A DNA stretch of 33,053 nucleotides, from the NCBI GenBank assembly GCA_023489135.1, contig JAMDCE010000231.1, positions 1-33,053 of the forward strand, written 5' to 3'. The notes beneath the pieces were generated by a model. The model had not been told where the DNA came from. It searched no databases and was given only the letters and a program-made list of their open reading frames with translations. A program made the position numbers and the translations under genes. This stretch comes from Chloroflexota bacterium (GTDB lineage Bacteria; Chloroflexota; Chloroflexia; JAMDCE01). Shown here one piece after another: positions 1-6,953 of this stretch (positions within the stretch are counted from its first letter, which is position 1; the number at the start of each line of letters is the position of its first letter).

Positions 1-129
1 GCGACGCCGGCGCCGAGGTGCGACAGCATCCGGTGGCGGATGGAATATGACGATCCGCAAGGGGCTCACCACGTGTTGAACGACGTGCCGGAGTTCCCGC
101 CGGGACAGGCACCCGGGGGGTGCAACTGA
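1..129 (+). CDS. C-terminal fragment of an unidentified protein (5' end outside window)
   Basis: Frame 1 is open from the first base to a TGA at 127-129, giving 42 residues. The tail reads as real protein, with RWRMEYDD followed by PQGAHHVLNDVPEFPPG and ending GGCN. It is rich in Asp, His and Pro and has no membrane segment. I do not recognise the family, and 42 residues are too few for a domain call. The next gene on this strand is far away and the following gene converges on it, so this is the 3' end of a transcription unit. The main doubt is that the fragment is short and its frame cannot be checked upstream. Confidence 0.45.
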   Translation, partial: ATPAPRCDSIRWRMEYDDPQGAHHVLNDVPEFPPGQAPGGCN

Positions 130-180
130 TAAGCCGGTAATCTCTCAAGCAACTACGCTTTCACAATAATCACTGCGGTT

Positions 181-247
181 CGTGTTAGGGTCGGACAAGT
201 CGGACTCCGCGCCGGGGCACGGCGTCGCCGTGCCCCTAACGACACGT
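181..247. repeat. Palindromic intergenic repeat between convergent genes
   Basis: Positions 214-236 form a perfect palindrome around T225, with 11-bp arms beginning GGGGCACGGCG. Outside it, CGTGTTAGGG (181-190) imperfectly mirrors CCCCTAACGACACG (234-247). The GGGG...CCCCTA edges resemble the palindromes at 16091-16112 and 16219-16238, so this is probably a member of an interspersed palindromic repeat family. It lies downstream of the gene ending at 129 and of the minus-strand gene ending at 393, and could also act as a transcription terminator, although neither side has a T-run. The rest of 130-392 shows nothing recognisable. Confidence 0.6.
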
Positions 248-392
248 GATTCAACCTTTCCGCCTGGACCACGTGCTATCCAGTTGCTTGAATTGGCAAT
301 GCGCCGGCGACCAGTGGTCTATGATGGCCAGTGATGGACTAACAAATAAGCAGCTTGGCGGCGGCCGTGCATAACCAAGGCGCTTGGGAAAA

Positions 393-1343
393 CTATTCCG
401 AGCATGTCACCTCCAACCCGGCTTCAATCCGTCTCCTTCGTCGCGATATCGCGGTGGACGACACCACCAGCACCACCTCGGCTACGGCCGAGATGAACCT
501 CAGGACGAACGCCGCGGCCGTGATGGCCGGAACCGCTACGAACGCCGAGCTGAGAAGGACTATGGTCGCCTCCCTCACGCCGATGCCGCCGGGAACGAGA
601 AGTGATACCACGCCCACTACCCAGGCGAACGCGCTCGCTCCGATCAGGACGGGAAGAAGGCTCAGGGGAGCCGACGAGATGGCCGCCAGAATAAAGAACA
701 GGCTCACGCCGGCGAAAATGTGGGTCAATCCGAACCAAACCACAAGCCCCAGCACCCGGGCAAAACCGAGCTTGAGCTCCAGCGGCTGTTTCCTCACCAT
801 TCCCAGGCCCAGGTTAATTACTCTTTGAAACACCAGTGGGTGGGTGAGCGCCAGCCCGACTGGAATCAGAAACAAGAAATATGAGCTTGAGCTGTCTACG
901 AAAGCCCCACCGATGGGAGTGAATATCAGAAAGACGATCAGCCCCGATACGATGGCTACGGCGTGCTCCAGGAAAGAAGACACCAGCAGGTCCTGCTTGG
1001 AAATGCCCATCTGGGTGCCCATGTAAGCCCGACCGGCAATGTGCCACATTGAGCCGGGAAGGTATCGCGCCGGGAGCGCGACCAGCCAGATGTGCAGCGC
1101 CGCGGCATAGTCGACCTTCTGGCCCAGCGCCCGCAGCGCAAGCACCGAACCGGATCCCATCATCAGGTAGAAGCCCACGTAGAACGCCAATCCGACCAGG
1201 AGGTAAACCGGGTCCAGCTGCCAGGAGAGCGACGTGAAGCTCTGCCAATTGCGGTGGACGTAAGCCCCCCAAAAGGCCAGCACCACCGCGATGGCCGCGT
1301 ACTTAACCGCAGTTTTCACAGTTTGCCGCTGCCAACGCGCCAT
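393..1343 (-). CDS. LPG-synthase-type integral membrane protein (UPF0104-like)
   Basis: This is a 316-residue polytopic membrane protein with about eight hydrophobic segments and a basic C-terminal tail (SRRRRR near 303-308). The pattern matches the membrane half of lysylphosphatidylglycerol synthase (the LPG_synthase_TM/UPF0104 family), including the ARYLPGSMWH stretch near residue 92 and the VPGGIGVREA stretch near 251, which is characteristic of the family. The soluble aminoacyl-transfer domain of MprF is absent, so lipid aminoacylation is not expected. Such stand-alone proteins are often paired with GT2 enzymes, and roles in lipid or glycolipid translocation have been proposed. Its ATG directly follows the stop codon of the upstream glycosyltransferase (stop 1344-1346, start 1341-1343), so the two are almost certainly co-translated. 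Substrate unknown. Confidence 0.85.
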   Translation of the reverse strand: MARWQRQTVKTAVKYAAIAVVLAFWGAYVHRNWQSFTSLSWQLDPVYLLVGLAFYVGFYLMMGSGSVLALRALGQKVDYAAALHIWLVALPARYLPGSMWHIAGRAYMGTQMGISKQDLLVSSFLEHAVAIVSGLIVFLIFTPIGGAFVDSSSSYFLFLIPVGLALTHPLVFQRVINLGLGMVRKQPLELKLGFARVLGLVVWFGLTHIFAGVSLFFILAAISSAPLSLLPVLIGASAFAWVVGVVSLLVPGGIGVREATIVLLSSAFVAVPAITAAAFVLRFISAVAEVVLVVSSTAISRRRRRIEAGLEVTCSE

Positions 1344-2354
1344 TCAATCCAGCATCTGGGCCACCGAGTACTCCTCCTTGGGATCGTAGGTCACGTGACG
1401 CAGCATCTCGCCGATGAGGCCGGTGATGAAGAGCTGCAGGCCGGCCACCATCATCAGAACAGAGAGGATGAGAAGAGGCCTCTGGCCGATCGATTCGCCG
1501 CTGAACCAAAGGGCCACGAGGTAGGCAAAGAAAATCAATCCCACGGCGAACACGGTCAAGCCGATGGTGCCGAACAGCCGCAGAGGGCTCCGCATGTAGC
1601 TGGTCAGGAAAAGAACCTGTGCGAAATCGAGGAGCCCCGCCGCGAGGCGCTTGGCCCCATACTTCGAGCGTCCATACTTGCGTGGCCGGTGGTTCACCGG
1701 CACCTCGGCCACCTTGAAGCCCTTCCAGTTCGCCAGCACGGGAATAAAACGATGGAGTTCCCCGTAAAGCCTCAGGTCCTCAACCACCTCGCTCCGGTAG
1801 GCCTTGAGCCCGCAGTTGAAATCGTGGAGGTGAATGCCCGTGAGCGACCTGACGATCCAGTTGAATATCGAAGACGGCAGCCGCTTGGACCAAGGATCTA
1901 TCCTTCTTGCTCGCCAGGCCGAAACGAGATCGTATCCTTCGTCCAGTTTCGAGCAGAGGTTAGTTATCTCGGCGGGATCATCTTGAAGGTCGGCGTCTAT
2001 CGTCACGACCTTCTGCCCTCGCGCCAGCTTGAAGCCCGCCATTAGCGCCGCGGTCTTGCCGAAGTTCCTCCTGAAGCGTATGGCCTTCACCCTAGGGTCC
2101 ATCTCGTGCAGTCCTTGCAGCACCTGGAAAGACCCGTCGCTGCTGCCGTCGTCCACGAAGATAACTTCGCTCTCCCCGTCTTGCATTGCGCCGGCTAGCT
2201 GAGCGTAAAGTGGCTTCAGGCTCTCAGCCTCGTTGTAAACCGGCACCACCACGGTCAGGTCCAGCGGCCGCCGCGATCTATCCGAGCCTTCCACGAACTC
2301 CTCGTCGCGAGCCTCTGCCGAGGAATGATAAGATAGTCCCGGAGTTATCGGCAC
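1344..2354 (-). CDS. GT2 family glycosyltransferase, DPM1/DPG synthase-like, with C-terminal membrane anchor
   Basis: This 336-residue enzyme should transfer a sugar from a nucleotide donor to a polyprenyl phosphate at the inner face of the membrane. After a polar N-terminus (1-30), the GT-A core shows VVPVYNE (36-42), FVDDGSSDGS (66-75) with the nucleotide-binding acidic pair, and the metal-site motif DADLQDDP (120-127). A basic RPRKYGRSKYG segment follows near residue 205. Two hydrophobic segments at about 250-320 anchor the protein, as in DPM1- and ArnC-type synthases with C-terminal helices. It is the first gene of a two-gene unit with the LPG-synthase-type protein, whose start touches its stop. 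A TTGGAC-N18-TATAAT promoter lies 35-70 bases upstream on the same strand. Sugar and lipid acceptor cannot be read from sequence. Confidence 0.9.
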   Translation of the reverse strand: MPITPGLSYHSSAEARDEEFVEGSDRSRRPLDLTVVVPVYNEAESLKPLYAQLAGAMQDGESEVIFVDDGSSDGSFQVLQGLHEMDPRVKAIRFRRNFGKTAALMAGFKLARGQKVVTIDADLQDDPAEITNLCSKLDEGYDLVSAWRARRIDPWSKRLPSSIFNWIVRSLTGIHLHDFNCGLKAYRSEVVEDLRLYGELHRFIPVLANWKGFKVAEVPVNHRPRKYGRSKYGAKRLAAGLLDFAQVLFLTSYMRSPLRLFGTIGLTVFAVGLIFFAYLVALWFSGESIGQRPLLILSVLMMVAGLQLFITGLIGEMLRHVTYDPKEEYSVAQMLD

Positions 2355-2396
2355 TCTCCCCTACCTCTCTGGCTGCCTTCAGATTCAAGCGGGCCT

Positions 2397-2426
2397 ATTA
2401 TACTCGACCCACAGGACGAAGTCCAA
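2397..2426 (-). promoter_or_regulatory. Sigma-70-type promoter for the glycosyltransferase/membrane protein pair
   Basis: On the minus strand, TTGGAC (plus 2421-2426) and TATAAT (plus 2397-2402) are separated by 18 bases. The predicted start is near 2390, about 35 bases before the glycosyltransferase ATG at 2354. This separates the pair from the upstream binding-protein gene that ends at 2483. Assigned from consensus match only. Confidence 0.6.
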
Positions 2427-2482
2427 CGGGAGCAACCGAATACTGGAACGGCAGGGAATTAGAAATGGACACTCCGTCTCGG

Positions 2483-3685
2483 TTACTTGCTGTATTTGCC
2501 CAATTTCTGGATGGCGTACTCAACAAACTGATGATCTACAAAGGTGTCTATATCGACCTTTTGGGTGATCATCTTGTTGGAGAAGTACCAGTCCTGGTCG
2601 TCTTTGAGCGCCTGAACGTTCATATATCCGTCGGGATTGATCCCGGCGGGAATTATCTTCTCGAAAACTGCCGGGTCCTTTATTGACGTACGTTTGGAGA
2701 GGATGGTCGCGATCTCTTTCTTGTTCTTGTTTTTGACGAAGGCGTCGTTGTAATCACGAGCCCCTCTCACATAGCCGACCATGAAGGCCTTGGCCTGATC
2801 GGGCATCTCTTTGATGATCTTGGGCCCAAAATTAATGACCGCGATCTGCTGGCCGGGGTAGACCTCGTCTATCCCTTTCCACCTCACCGCTATGCCCTTA
2901 TCTATCATCGAAGTAATGCCGGGCTCGATGGCGATCGCCGCGTCGATGGATTTACCCGCCAGGGCCGCGGGCATATCCCCGAAGGAGAGCAGGGTCACGG
3001 TAAGATCGCTGGAGGTAAGCCCCCCCTTCTTGAGCGCCTTGTCCAGATCGATGGCATTGGCCGTCCCATTAAGGGGTGGCGTCAAAGCTATCTTTAGCCC
3101 TTTCAGGTCCGAATAATCTTTGACCTTCCCGCTGTCAAAAAGGTCTTTGCGAACCACCAGCGCCAGAAAACCGAAACCCGTCGGCGTAGACCCCTTGTCG
3201 GCCACCGCCCTGATTCCGATGTCGCGCGCCACGGCGTTGAGCGTGGCAGCGTTCCCTCCAATTCCCGCGACCTCAACCTGGCCGGTAGAGAGAGCGGGAA
3301 GCATCTCCGAAGCCGAGGAGAAGTTGACGGGTTCGACGTTCAACCCTTCCTGCTGGAAGTAGCCCTTTTCTATGGCTATGAAAATAGCTCCGTCCGACGC
3401 ACTCCCCTGCACCGCCACCTTGACGTTGACTGGCTGTTTCGGCTTAGCGGGCTCCTGTTTCGGCTGCGCCGCTTCCTTCTTTGGCTGGGCCGTCGGCCCT
3501 GATTCCTGCTTGGCCGGCGACGCCGCTTGTTTTGTGGGCGCGGCAGATTCCCGTTTGGCCGGCGCGGATTGCGCCGGTTCCTGCTTGGGCTGCGCCGGCG
3601 GCGTCGAGGATGAACAAGCTACTACAACTAGCGAGATGCTCGCAAAAACTGCGGCCAGCACATTGAGACTTCCCTTGACATTCAC
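2483..3685 (-). CDS. ABC transporter substrate-binding lipoprotein, NMT1/SsuA-TauA type (orphan)
   Basis: A 400-residue extracytoplasmic solute-binding protein. The N-terminus is a lipoprotein signal with lipobox VVAC (Cys24). Residues 25-84 form a low-complexity linker of Pro, Ala, Lys and Gln repeats (PKQE, PAK). The periplasmic-binding fold follows, with the NMT1/nitrate-sulfonate-taurine pattern: GSASDGAIFIAIEKGYFQQEG near 95-115, ALSTGQVEVAG, the DLKGLKIAL segment, and ALAGKSIDAAIAIEP. The start is GTG at 3685, preceded by AAGGAGGGG at good spacing. No permease or ATPase is adjacent, so it either shares components encoded elsewhere or serves a distant transporter. The ligand is unknown; the family binds small anions, thiamine precursors or aromatic acids. 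Confidence 0.9.
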   Translation of the reverse strand: MNVKGSLNVLAAVFASISLVVVACSSSTPPAQPKQEPAQSAPAKRESAAPTKQAASPAKQESGPTAQPKKEAAQPKQEPAKPKQPVNVKVAVQGSASDGAIFIAIEKGYFQQEGLNVEPVNFSSASEMLPALSTGQVEVAGIGGNAATLNAVARDIGIRAVADKGSTPTGFGFLALVVRKDLFDSGKVKDYSDLKGLKIALTPPLNGTANAIDLDKALKKGGLTSSDLTVTLLSFGDMPAALAGKSIDAAIAIEPGITSMIDKGIAVRWKGIDEVYPGQQIAVINFGPKIIKEMPDQAKAFMVGYVRGARDYNDAFVKNKNKKEIATILSKRTSIKDPAVFEKIIPAGINPDGYMNVQALKDDQDWYFSNKMITQKVDIDTFVDHQFVEYAIQKLGKYSK

Positions 3686-4043
3686 ATCAACCCCTCCTTA
3701 GCGATATTTATCTTGAGTCACGAGTCCACACCCTGAGATATCTTGCCTTGACCTCCAAGTTTTTCATTCACTCTCCGCCGCGGAATCATCAGTGCCAGCA
3801 CGTTCCGCCGTTGGAGGGGAATTGCGGAGGACGCCTTCGGCCCCCAGATTATCGCGCCGTCGGATCAGATGTCGATGTAGAACACTGACTTGCGACGACA
3901 CCCCGTCAGGATTATGCCAAGCAAATCAACAGGTTCGCTTCTCGGGCCGTGAAATCTCGGACCTCGGAGGAATAAATACGTCGACGCCGTGTTAGTAGAC
4001 CAGCGCCATCCTAGCACGTCGAAATACCCCTGTCAACAGATGC
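3686..4043. other. Intergenic region with possible decayed coding remnants
   Basis: This 358-base stretch separates the binding-protein gene from the degraded locus to the right. Two short protein-like stretches on the plus strand end in stops. One runs into TAG at 3877-3879 and includes RRWRGIAEDAFGPQIIAPSD. The other, in a different frame, ends at TAA 3970-3972 and includes QDYAKQINRFASRAVK. Neither has a start codon with a ribosome-binding site, and I recognise neither. They read like C-terminal ends of lost genes, consistent with the truncated genes that follow, but chance open frames cannot be excluded. Confidence 0.3.
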
Positions 4044-4709
4044 GTGGTGGTCCTAGTCGTCGTTCCCTTTCTAACTGCGGCTTGTTCCACAGCCGCCCCG
4101 GCTCCATCCAAGCCGGCAGGCAAAGCAGCGGAAGTCAAACCGGCGGAGAAAGCCGCCGTAACTAAACCAGCCGAGAAGCCGGCTGAAGCCAATCCGGCCG
4201 CTAAGGGCACGCTCAAGATCGGGTACCTCACTTCCTTTACCGGCGTGTTCTCCGGATTGGGCAAGGATATGAAAGACGGCTTCCTGCAGTACACCGAGGA
4301 GAAGGGAGGCCAGCTGGGCGGGCGCAAGATAGAATTGATCGTCGAAGACGACGAGGGCAAGCCGGACGTGGGACTCACCAAGATCAAGAAGCTCATCGAA
4401 AAAGACAACGTGCAAATGGTTGCGGGCATAGTCTCTAGCGGCGTGGCTTTAGTGGGCTGGAGCAACAAAGAAATTGACTTCGCCGGGGGAACGCTGGGCG
4501 ATTTGCTCCGGCAAATTCAGACCCGGAACGGGGCCAGTCTCTATGAGTTCCTGGTCGAAAACGGAGAGATCAAAGGGGATTATACGGTGATGGTGAACGA
4601 GGTTAGCGTCGCCTCCCAGGGGCGGGCCGGGCTGGCAATGCGGCTGTCTGAGGCCGATCACGTGGTGGCGATGGTCGTGTTTCGAGCCGTGGCCGAGGGT
4701 TGCCGGTGA
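4044..4709 (+). pseudogene. In-frame fusion of a LivK-type binding-protein fragment with a MoaD/ThiS-like fragment
   Basis: A continuous 221-residue frame joins two unrelated pieces. Residues 1-136 are the start of a branched-chain-amino-acid-type (LivK) binding lipoprotein: lipobox LTAAC (Cys14), a Lys/Pro/Glu/Ala linker, then IGYLTSFTGVFSGLGKDMKDG and KLIEKDNVQMVAGIVSS. This is about the first third of a protein usually near 400 residues. From about residue 140 the sequence resembles a MoaD/ThiS ubiquitin-like sulfur carrier (GGTLGDLLRQI, YTVMVNEVSVAS, LSEADHVVAMVVF). The Gly-Gly tail needed for thiocarboxylation is absent; the end reads AVAEGCR. The GTG at 4044 has no ribosome-binding site and the signal peptide looks N-terminally shortened. 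Best read as a deletion fusion, probably non-functional. The next gene overlaps its stop (GTGA). Confidence 0.7.
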
Positions 4710-5317
4710 CCCGCTGGGGAATGGTGATCGACCTGAAGAGGTGCATTGGTTGCGACGCCTGCACCGTGGTCTGCAAGGCGGAGAACGGCACTCCGAAAGG
4801 GGTTTTCTTTACCCGCACGCTGTCTCGGGAGGTGGGAGAGTACCCCGACGTCAAGAGCCTGTACATTCCCACGCTGTGCAATCATTGTAGAAATGCTCCT
4901 TGCGAACAAGCCTGCCCAACCAAAGCGACCTATCGGCGTCCCGATGGCATCGTCCTGGTCGACGACACGAAGTGCATCGGCTGCCGGGCCTGCTACGTGG
5001 CACGTCCCTACAAGAATCGATTCCACCTCAAGAAAGACCTTCTGGAGAAAGGCTATTTCGCCGAGGGGCTGACACCGTTCGAGAAGCTCAAGTATGCCGA
5101 TTTCGTACCCGGGACGGTCGGGAAGTGCACCTTCTGCGTGCGCCGGATCGACCGCGGGCAGGAGCCGGCCTGCGTGGTGACCTATCCCACCGATGCCCGG
5201 GTGTTCGGGGATCTAAGCGATCCCTCCAGCAACATTCGCCGCCGGATCCGTCAGCGGATCGCCAGCCAGCTCCTGGCCGAGCTGGGCACCGAGCCCTCGG
5301 TTTATTACGTGGAGTGA
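4706..5317 (+). pseudogene. Molybdo-oxidoreductase iron-sulfur subunit (PsrB/NrfC/DmsB-like) lacking two cluster cysteines
   Basis: A 203-residue ferredoxin-like subunit that in intact systems carries four [4Fe-4S] clusters between a molybdopterin catalytic subunit and a membrane quinone subunit. Start chosen at GTG 4706 (4-base GTGA overlap with the previous stop, GAGGG six bases upstream), giving the family start TRWGMVIDL. Cysteine groups: CIGCDACTVVC (13-23), CNHCRNAPCEQAC (58-70), CIGCRACYVAR (90-100), CTFC (141-144), C156 and TYPT (159-162). The expected cysteines at 100 and 160 are Arg (CGT, 5003-5005) and Tyr (TAT, 5183-5185), each one transition away from TGT. No catalytic subunit is adjacent, and both flanking genes are broken. 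The frame is open, but decay is the best explanation. Confidence 0.75.
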
Positions 5318-5326
5318 ATCCGGCAG

Positions 5327-5832
5327 ATGATGAGACGGAACAACCCCTACGGACTGCCATACGAGCTTTTCGTGGTCGATTTTAGGGAGCAGACCGAGTG
5401 GAAGTGGCTGATCGCCAGCGCCTTTTTCCTGGGCGGACTGGGGTCGGGCCTGTTCCTGGTGTCCGCTCACATGGACTTTCCAGTGGGCCTGGCCCTCGGC
5501 CTGGTGGTCGTGCTGGTGGGCAAGAATACCGCCCACCTGCTGTACCTCGGCCGGCCGGAGAGGTTCTGGCGCGCCCTGGCCAATCCGGCCGCTTCCTGGA
5601 TCAGCCGGGGCTTCTTCGCCACGGTCGCTTTCGCCGTCTTCGGCGATTTTTACCTGGCGCTATCCTCGGGCTGGCTGCCGTCCGTTTGTCGCTGTATTTC
5701 GCCGCGAGCAAAGTGGCGTTCGTTTTGTTTGGAGCGGCGGGCGCCGAACTGGTGGGCGATTTCCTGGTCATCCTGCTGGTGCTGAAGGCAGGGGTTTACG
5801 CCCCGGTGCTGCCTGAGACTGACTATCAATAG
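5327..5832 (+). pseudogene. NrfD/PsrC-like membrane subunit, frameshifted and internally deleted
   Basis: The reading frame opens at ATG 5327 with RRNNPYGLPYELFVVDFREQ and EWKWLIASAFFLGGLGSGLF, typical of the N-terminus of NrfD-type quinone-interacting membrane subunits, plus helices to about residue 110 (FFATVAFAVFGDFYLA). Between about 5650 and 5690 the sensible sequence moves to another frame (SLYFAASKVAFVLFGAAGAE, then LVILLVLKAGVYAPVLP), ending at TAG 5830-5832. Together the pieces give about 165 residues, against about 300 or more for the family, so the middle helices are missing as well as the frame being shifted. The gene follows the iron-sulfur subunit by nine bases, as in intact PsrABC/NrfCD operons, and cannot encode a working subunit. 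Confidence 0.75.
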
Positions 5833-5844
5833 GAGGAAACACCT

Positions 5845-6063
5845 ATGAACGAAGCGGCAACCAAAACGATTCTGGATGGTCTTCTGGAGGCGGGTATCGA
5901 TTTCGTGGCCACGCTACCGGAAGCCAACTTGATGGCGCTCATCAACGCGGTCGAGGCGGAGCCGAGCATCACTCACGTGCCCCTGGCGCGCGAGGAAGAG
6001 GGCATCGGAATCTGCGCCGGAGCCTATCTGGGCGGGAAGAAGCTGGCCCCGGTGCTGAAGTAG
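5845..6063 (+). pseudogene. Truncated sulfopyruvate/phosphonopyruvate decarboxylase alpha-like fragment (ComD-like)
   Basis: Begins with a sound ribosome-binding site (AGGAGG, 5832-5837) and ATG 5845. The 72 residues resemble the start of the thiamine-pyrophosphate-binding alpha subunit of sulfopyruvate decarboxylase: ILDGLLEAGIDFVATLPEA, then HVPLAREEEGIGICAGAYLGG, where the Glu pair belongs to the cofactor-activating region. The protein stops after KKLAPVLK, while the family continues for about 90 more residues. In another frame immediately downstream, EVANKFGRRLA then a stop (about 6055-6092) looks like the natural C-terminus of some protein, suggesting another internal deletion. Function is presumably lost. 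Acetolactate-synthase-like family membership is the alternative. Confidence 0.65.
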
Positions 6064-6119
6064 CCAACAAGTTCGGACGTCGGCTCGCGTGATCTTCCCT
6101 TGATTTGTGATCCATTGGC

Positions 6120-6142
6120 AAGGCATTGGCTAGGAATGCCTT
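6120..6142. promoter_or_regulatory. Inverted repeat overlapping the -35 box, candidate VapBC operator
   Basis: AAGGCATT (6120-6127) and AATGCCTT (6135-6142) are perfect inverted arms separated by seven bases. The right arm ends inside the -35 hexamer that starts at 6141. Type II antitoxins usually bind palindromes over their own promoter, so this is a candidate autoregulatory operator. It lacks a T-run, which argues against a terminator. Confidence 0.5.
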
Positions 6143-6169
6143 GACCTGTGTCCAACATGCCAGTATAAT
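6141..6169 (+). promoter_or_regulatory. Near-consensus sigma-70 promoter of the toxin-antitoxin pair
   Basis: TTGACC (6141-6146) and TATAAT (6164-6169) are separated by 17 bases, 31 bases upstream of the antitoxin ATG at 6200. GAGAGGAGGAG (6176-6186) follows as a purine-rich ribosome-binding region. The antitoxin and toxin have no other nearby promoter, and the preceding fragments are probably a separate unit. Confidence 0.75.
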
Positions 6170-6199
6170 AGCATCGAGAGGAGGAGCACTAGGGCACAG

Positions 6200-6490
6200 A
6201 TGAGGATTCCACAGCCAGCCGGAGAGACTACTATAACGGGGAAGAACCAGGTCTCCCTTCCCGCCAAGAGCATCCGGGAGCTCGGTTGGGAGCGAGGGGA
6301 CCGTCTCATCGTGGAGATCATCGGCGAGGACATCCTGGTCCTTATGCGACGTCCCAGTCGCTGGACGGAGGAGTTCGCCGGACGGCTAACAGACGTCTTT
6401 GGGATGCACGAGGAGACGATGAAGTGGCTGGATGAGGAACGCAAGGGCTGGCATTCAGAGGAACGCGGTGACGACGAACGCCCTCAATAA
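6200..6490 (+). CDS. AbrB/SpoVT-domain antitoxin (VapB/MazE-like)
   Basis: A 96-residue DNA-binding antitoxin. Residues 9-52 form the swapped-hairpin SpoVT-AbrB domain: ETTITGKNQVSLPAKSIREL, then GWERGDRLIVEIIGEDILVL. The charged C-terminal half (53-96, rich in Glu, Arg and Trp) is where such antitoxins wrap their toxin. It stands directly before and overlaps a PIN-domain toxin gene whose likely GTG start (6468) lies inside its last codons, the usual coupling of vapBC pairs. A near-consensus promoter and an inverted repeat over its -35 box fit autoregulation. The partner identity makes VapB the likely role. Confidence 0.85.
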   Translation: MRIPQPAGETTITGKNQVSLPAKSIRELGWERGDRLIVEIIGEDILVLMRRPSRWTEEFAGRLTDVFGMHEETMKWLDEERKGWHSEERGDDERPQ

Positions 6491-6938
6491 GGCGCTGGGG
6501 AAGTCGAGAAAAATCCTGCTCGACACTAGCGCCTTGATCGCTTATCACAGCCGCGCGGAGGCGGTCCACCCCTTGTCGATGCACCTGCTCAGGCGCATCG
6601 AGGATAATGACGACCCGCTACGCGGCTGTTTTTCAGTTGTCAGCGCCGCCGAGCTTCTCATCCGACCCCATCGAGCGGGTATGGCTGAATTCACCCTCAT
6701 GCACACATTCCTGACCAACTTCCCGAACCTCGCCCCCTTGCCGATGGATTTGGCCGTGGCGGCTCATGCCGCTACCATTCGGTCAGTCACAGGCCTCCGT
6801 TTGCCCGATGCTATAATCGTCGCCTCCGGTCTGCTCGCCGGCTGTGAAGTCATCGTCAGCAACGACGGGAAGTGGAAACGAAAACTCGAACCCCTGTTCG
6901 GAGATTTCGTTTGGGTGTACTTGGGCGATTTTGTCTGA
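6468..6938 (+). CDS. PIN-domain ribonuclease toxin (VapC-like)
   Basis: The start is GTG 6468, with GAGG at 6458-6461 six bases upstream, giving 156 residues. An in-frame ATG at 6432 would add 12 residues but lacks a good site. PIN-domain acidic residues are present: Asp19 in LLDTSALIAY, Glu62 in VSAAELLIRP, Asp114 in GLRLPDAIIVAS, and Asp133 in IVSNDGKWKRKL. These coordinate Mg2+ for RNA cleavage in VapC toxins, which usually cut initiator tRNA or rRNA. At about 156 residues it is slightly longer than typical (about 130). It overlaps the antitoxin by 23 bases and ends 15 bases before the convergent UbiD gene, with no terminator between them. Confidence 0.88.
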   Translation: MTTNALNKALGKSRKILLDTSALIAYHSRAEAVHPLSMHLLRRIEDNDDPLRGCFSVVSAAELLIRPHRAGMAEFTLMHTFLTNFPNLAPLPMDLAVAAHAATIRSVTGLRLPDAIIVASGLLAGCEVIVSNDGKWKRKLEPLFGDFVWVYLGDFV

Positions 6939-6953
6939 AACAATGCCTTCCTG

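Noticed and set aside
1092..2045. Long plus-strand open frame (317 codons) opposite the membrane protein and glycosyltransferase genes
   Set aside because: Low-complexity His/Arg/Gln-rich product, opposite two well-recognised genes on the minus strand; a shadow of high-GC coding.
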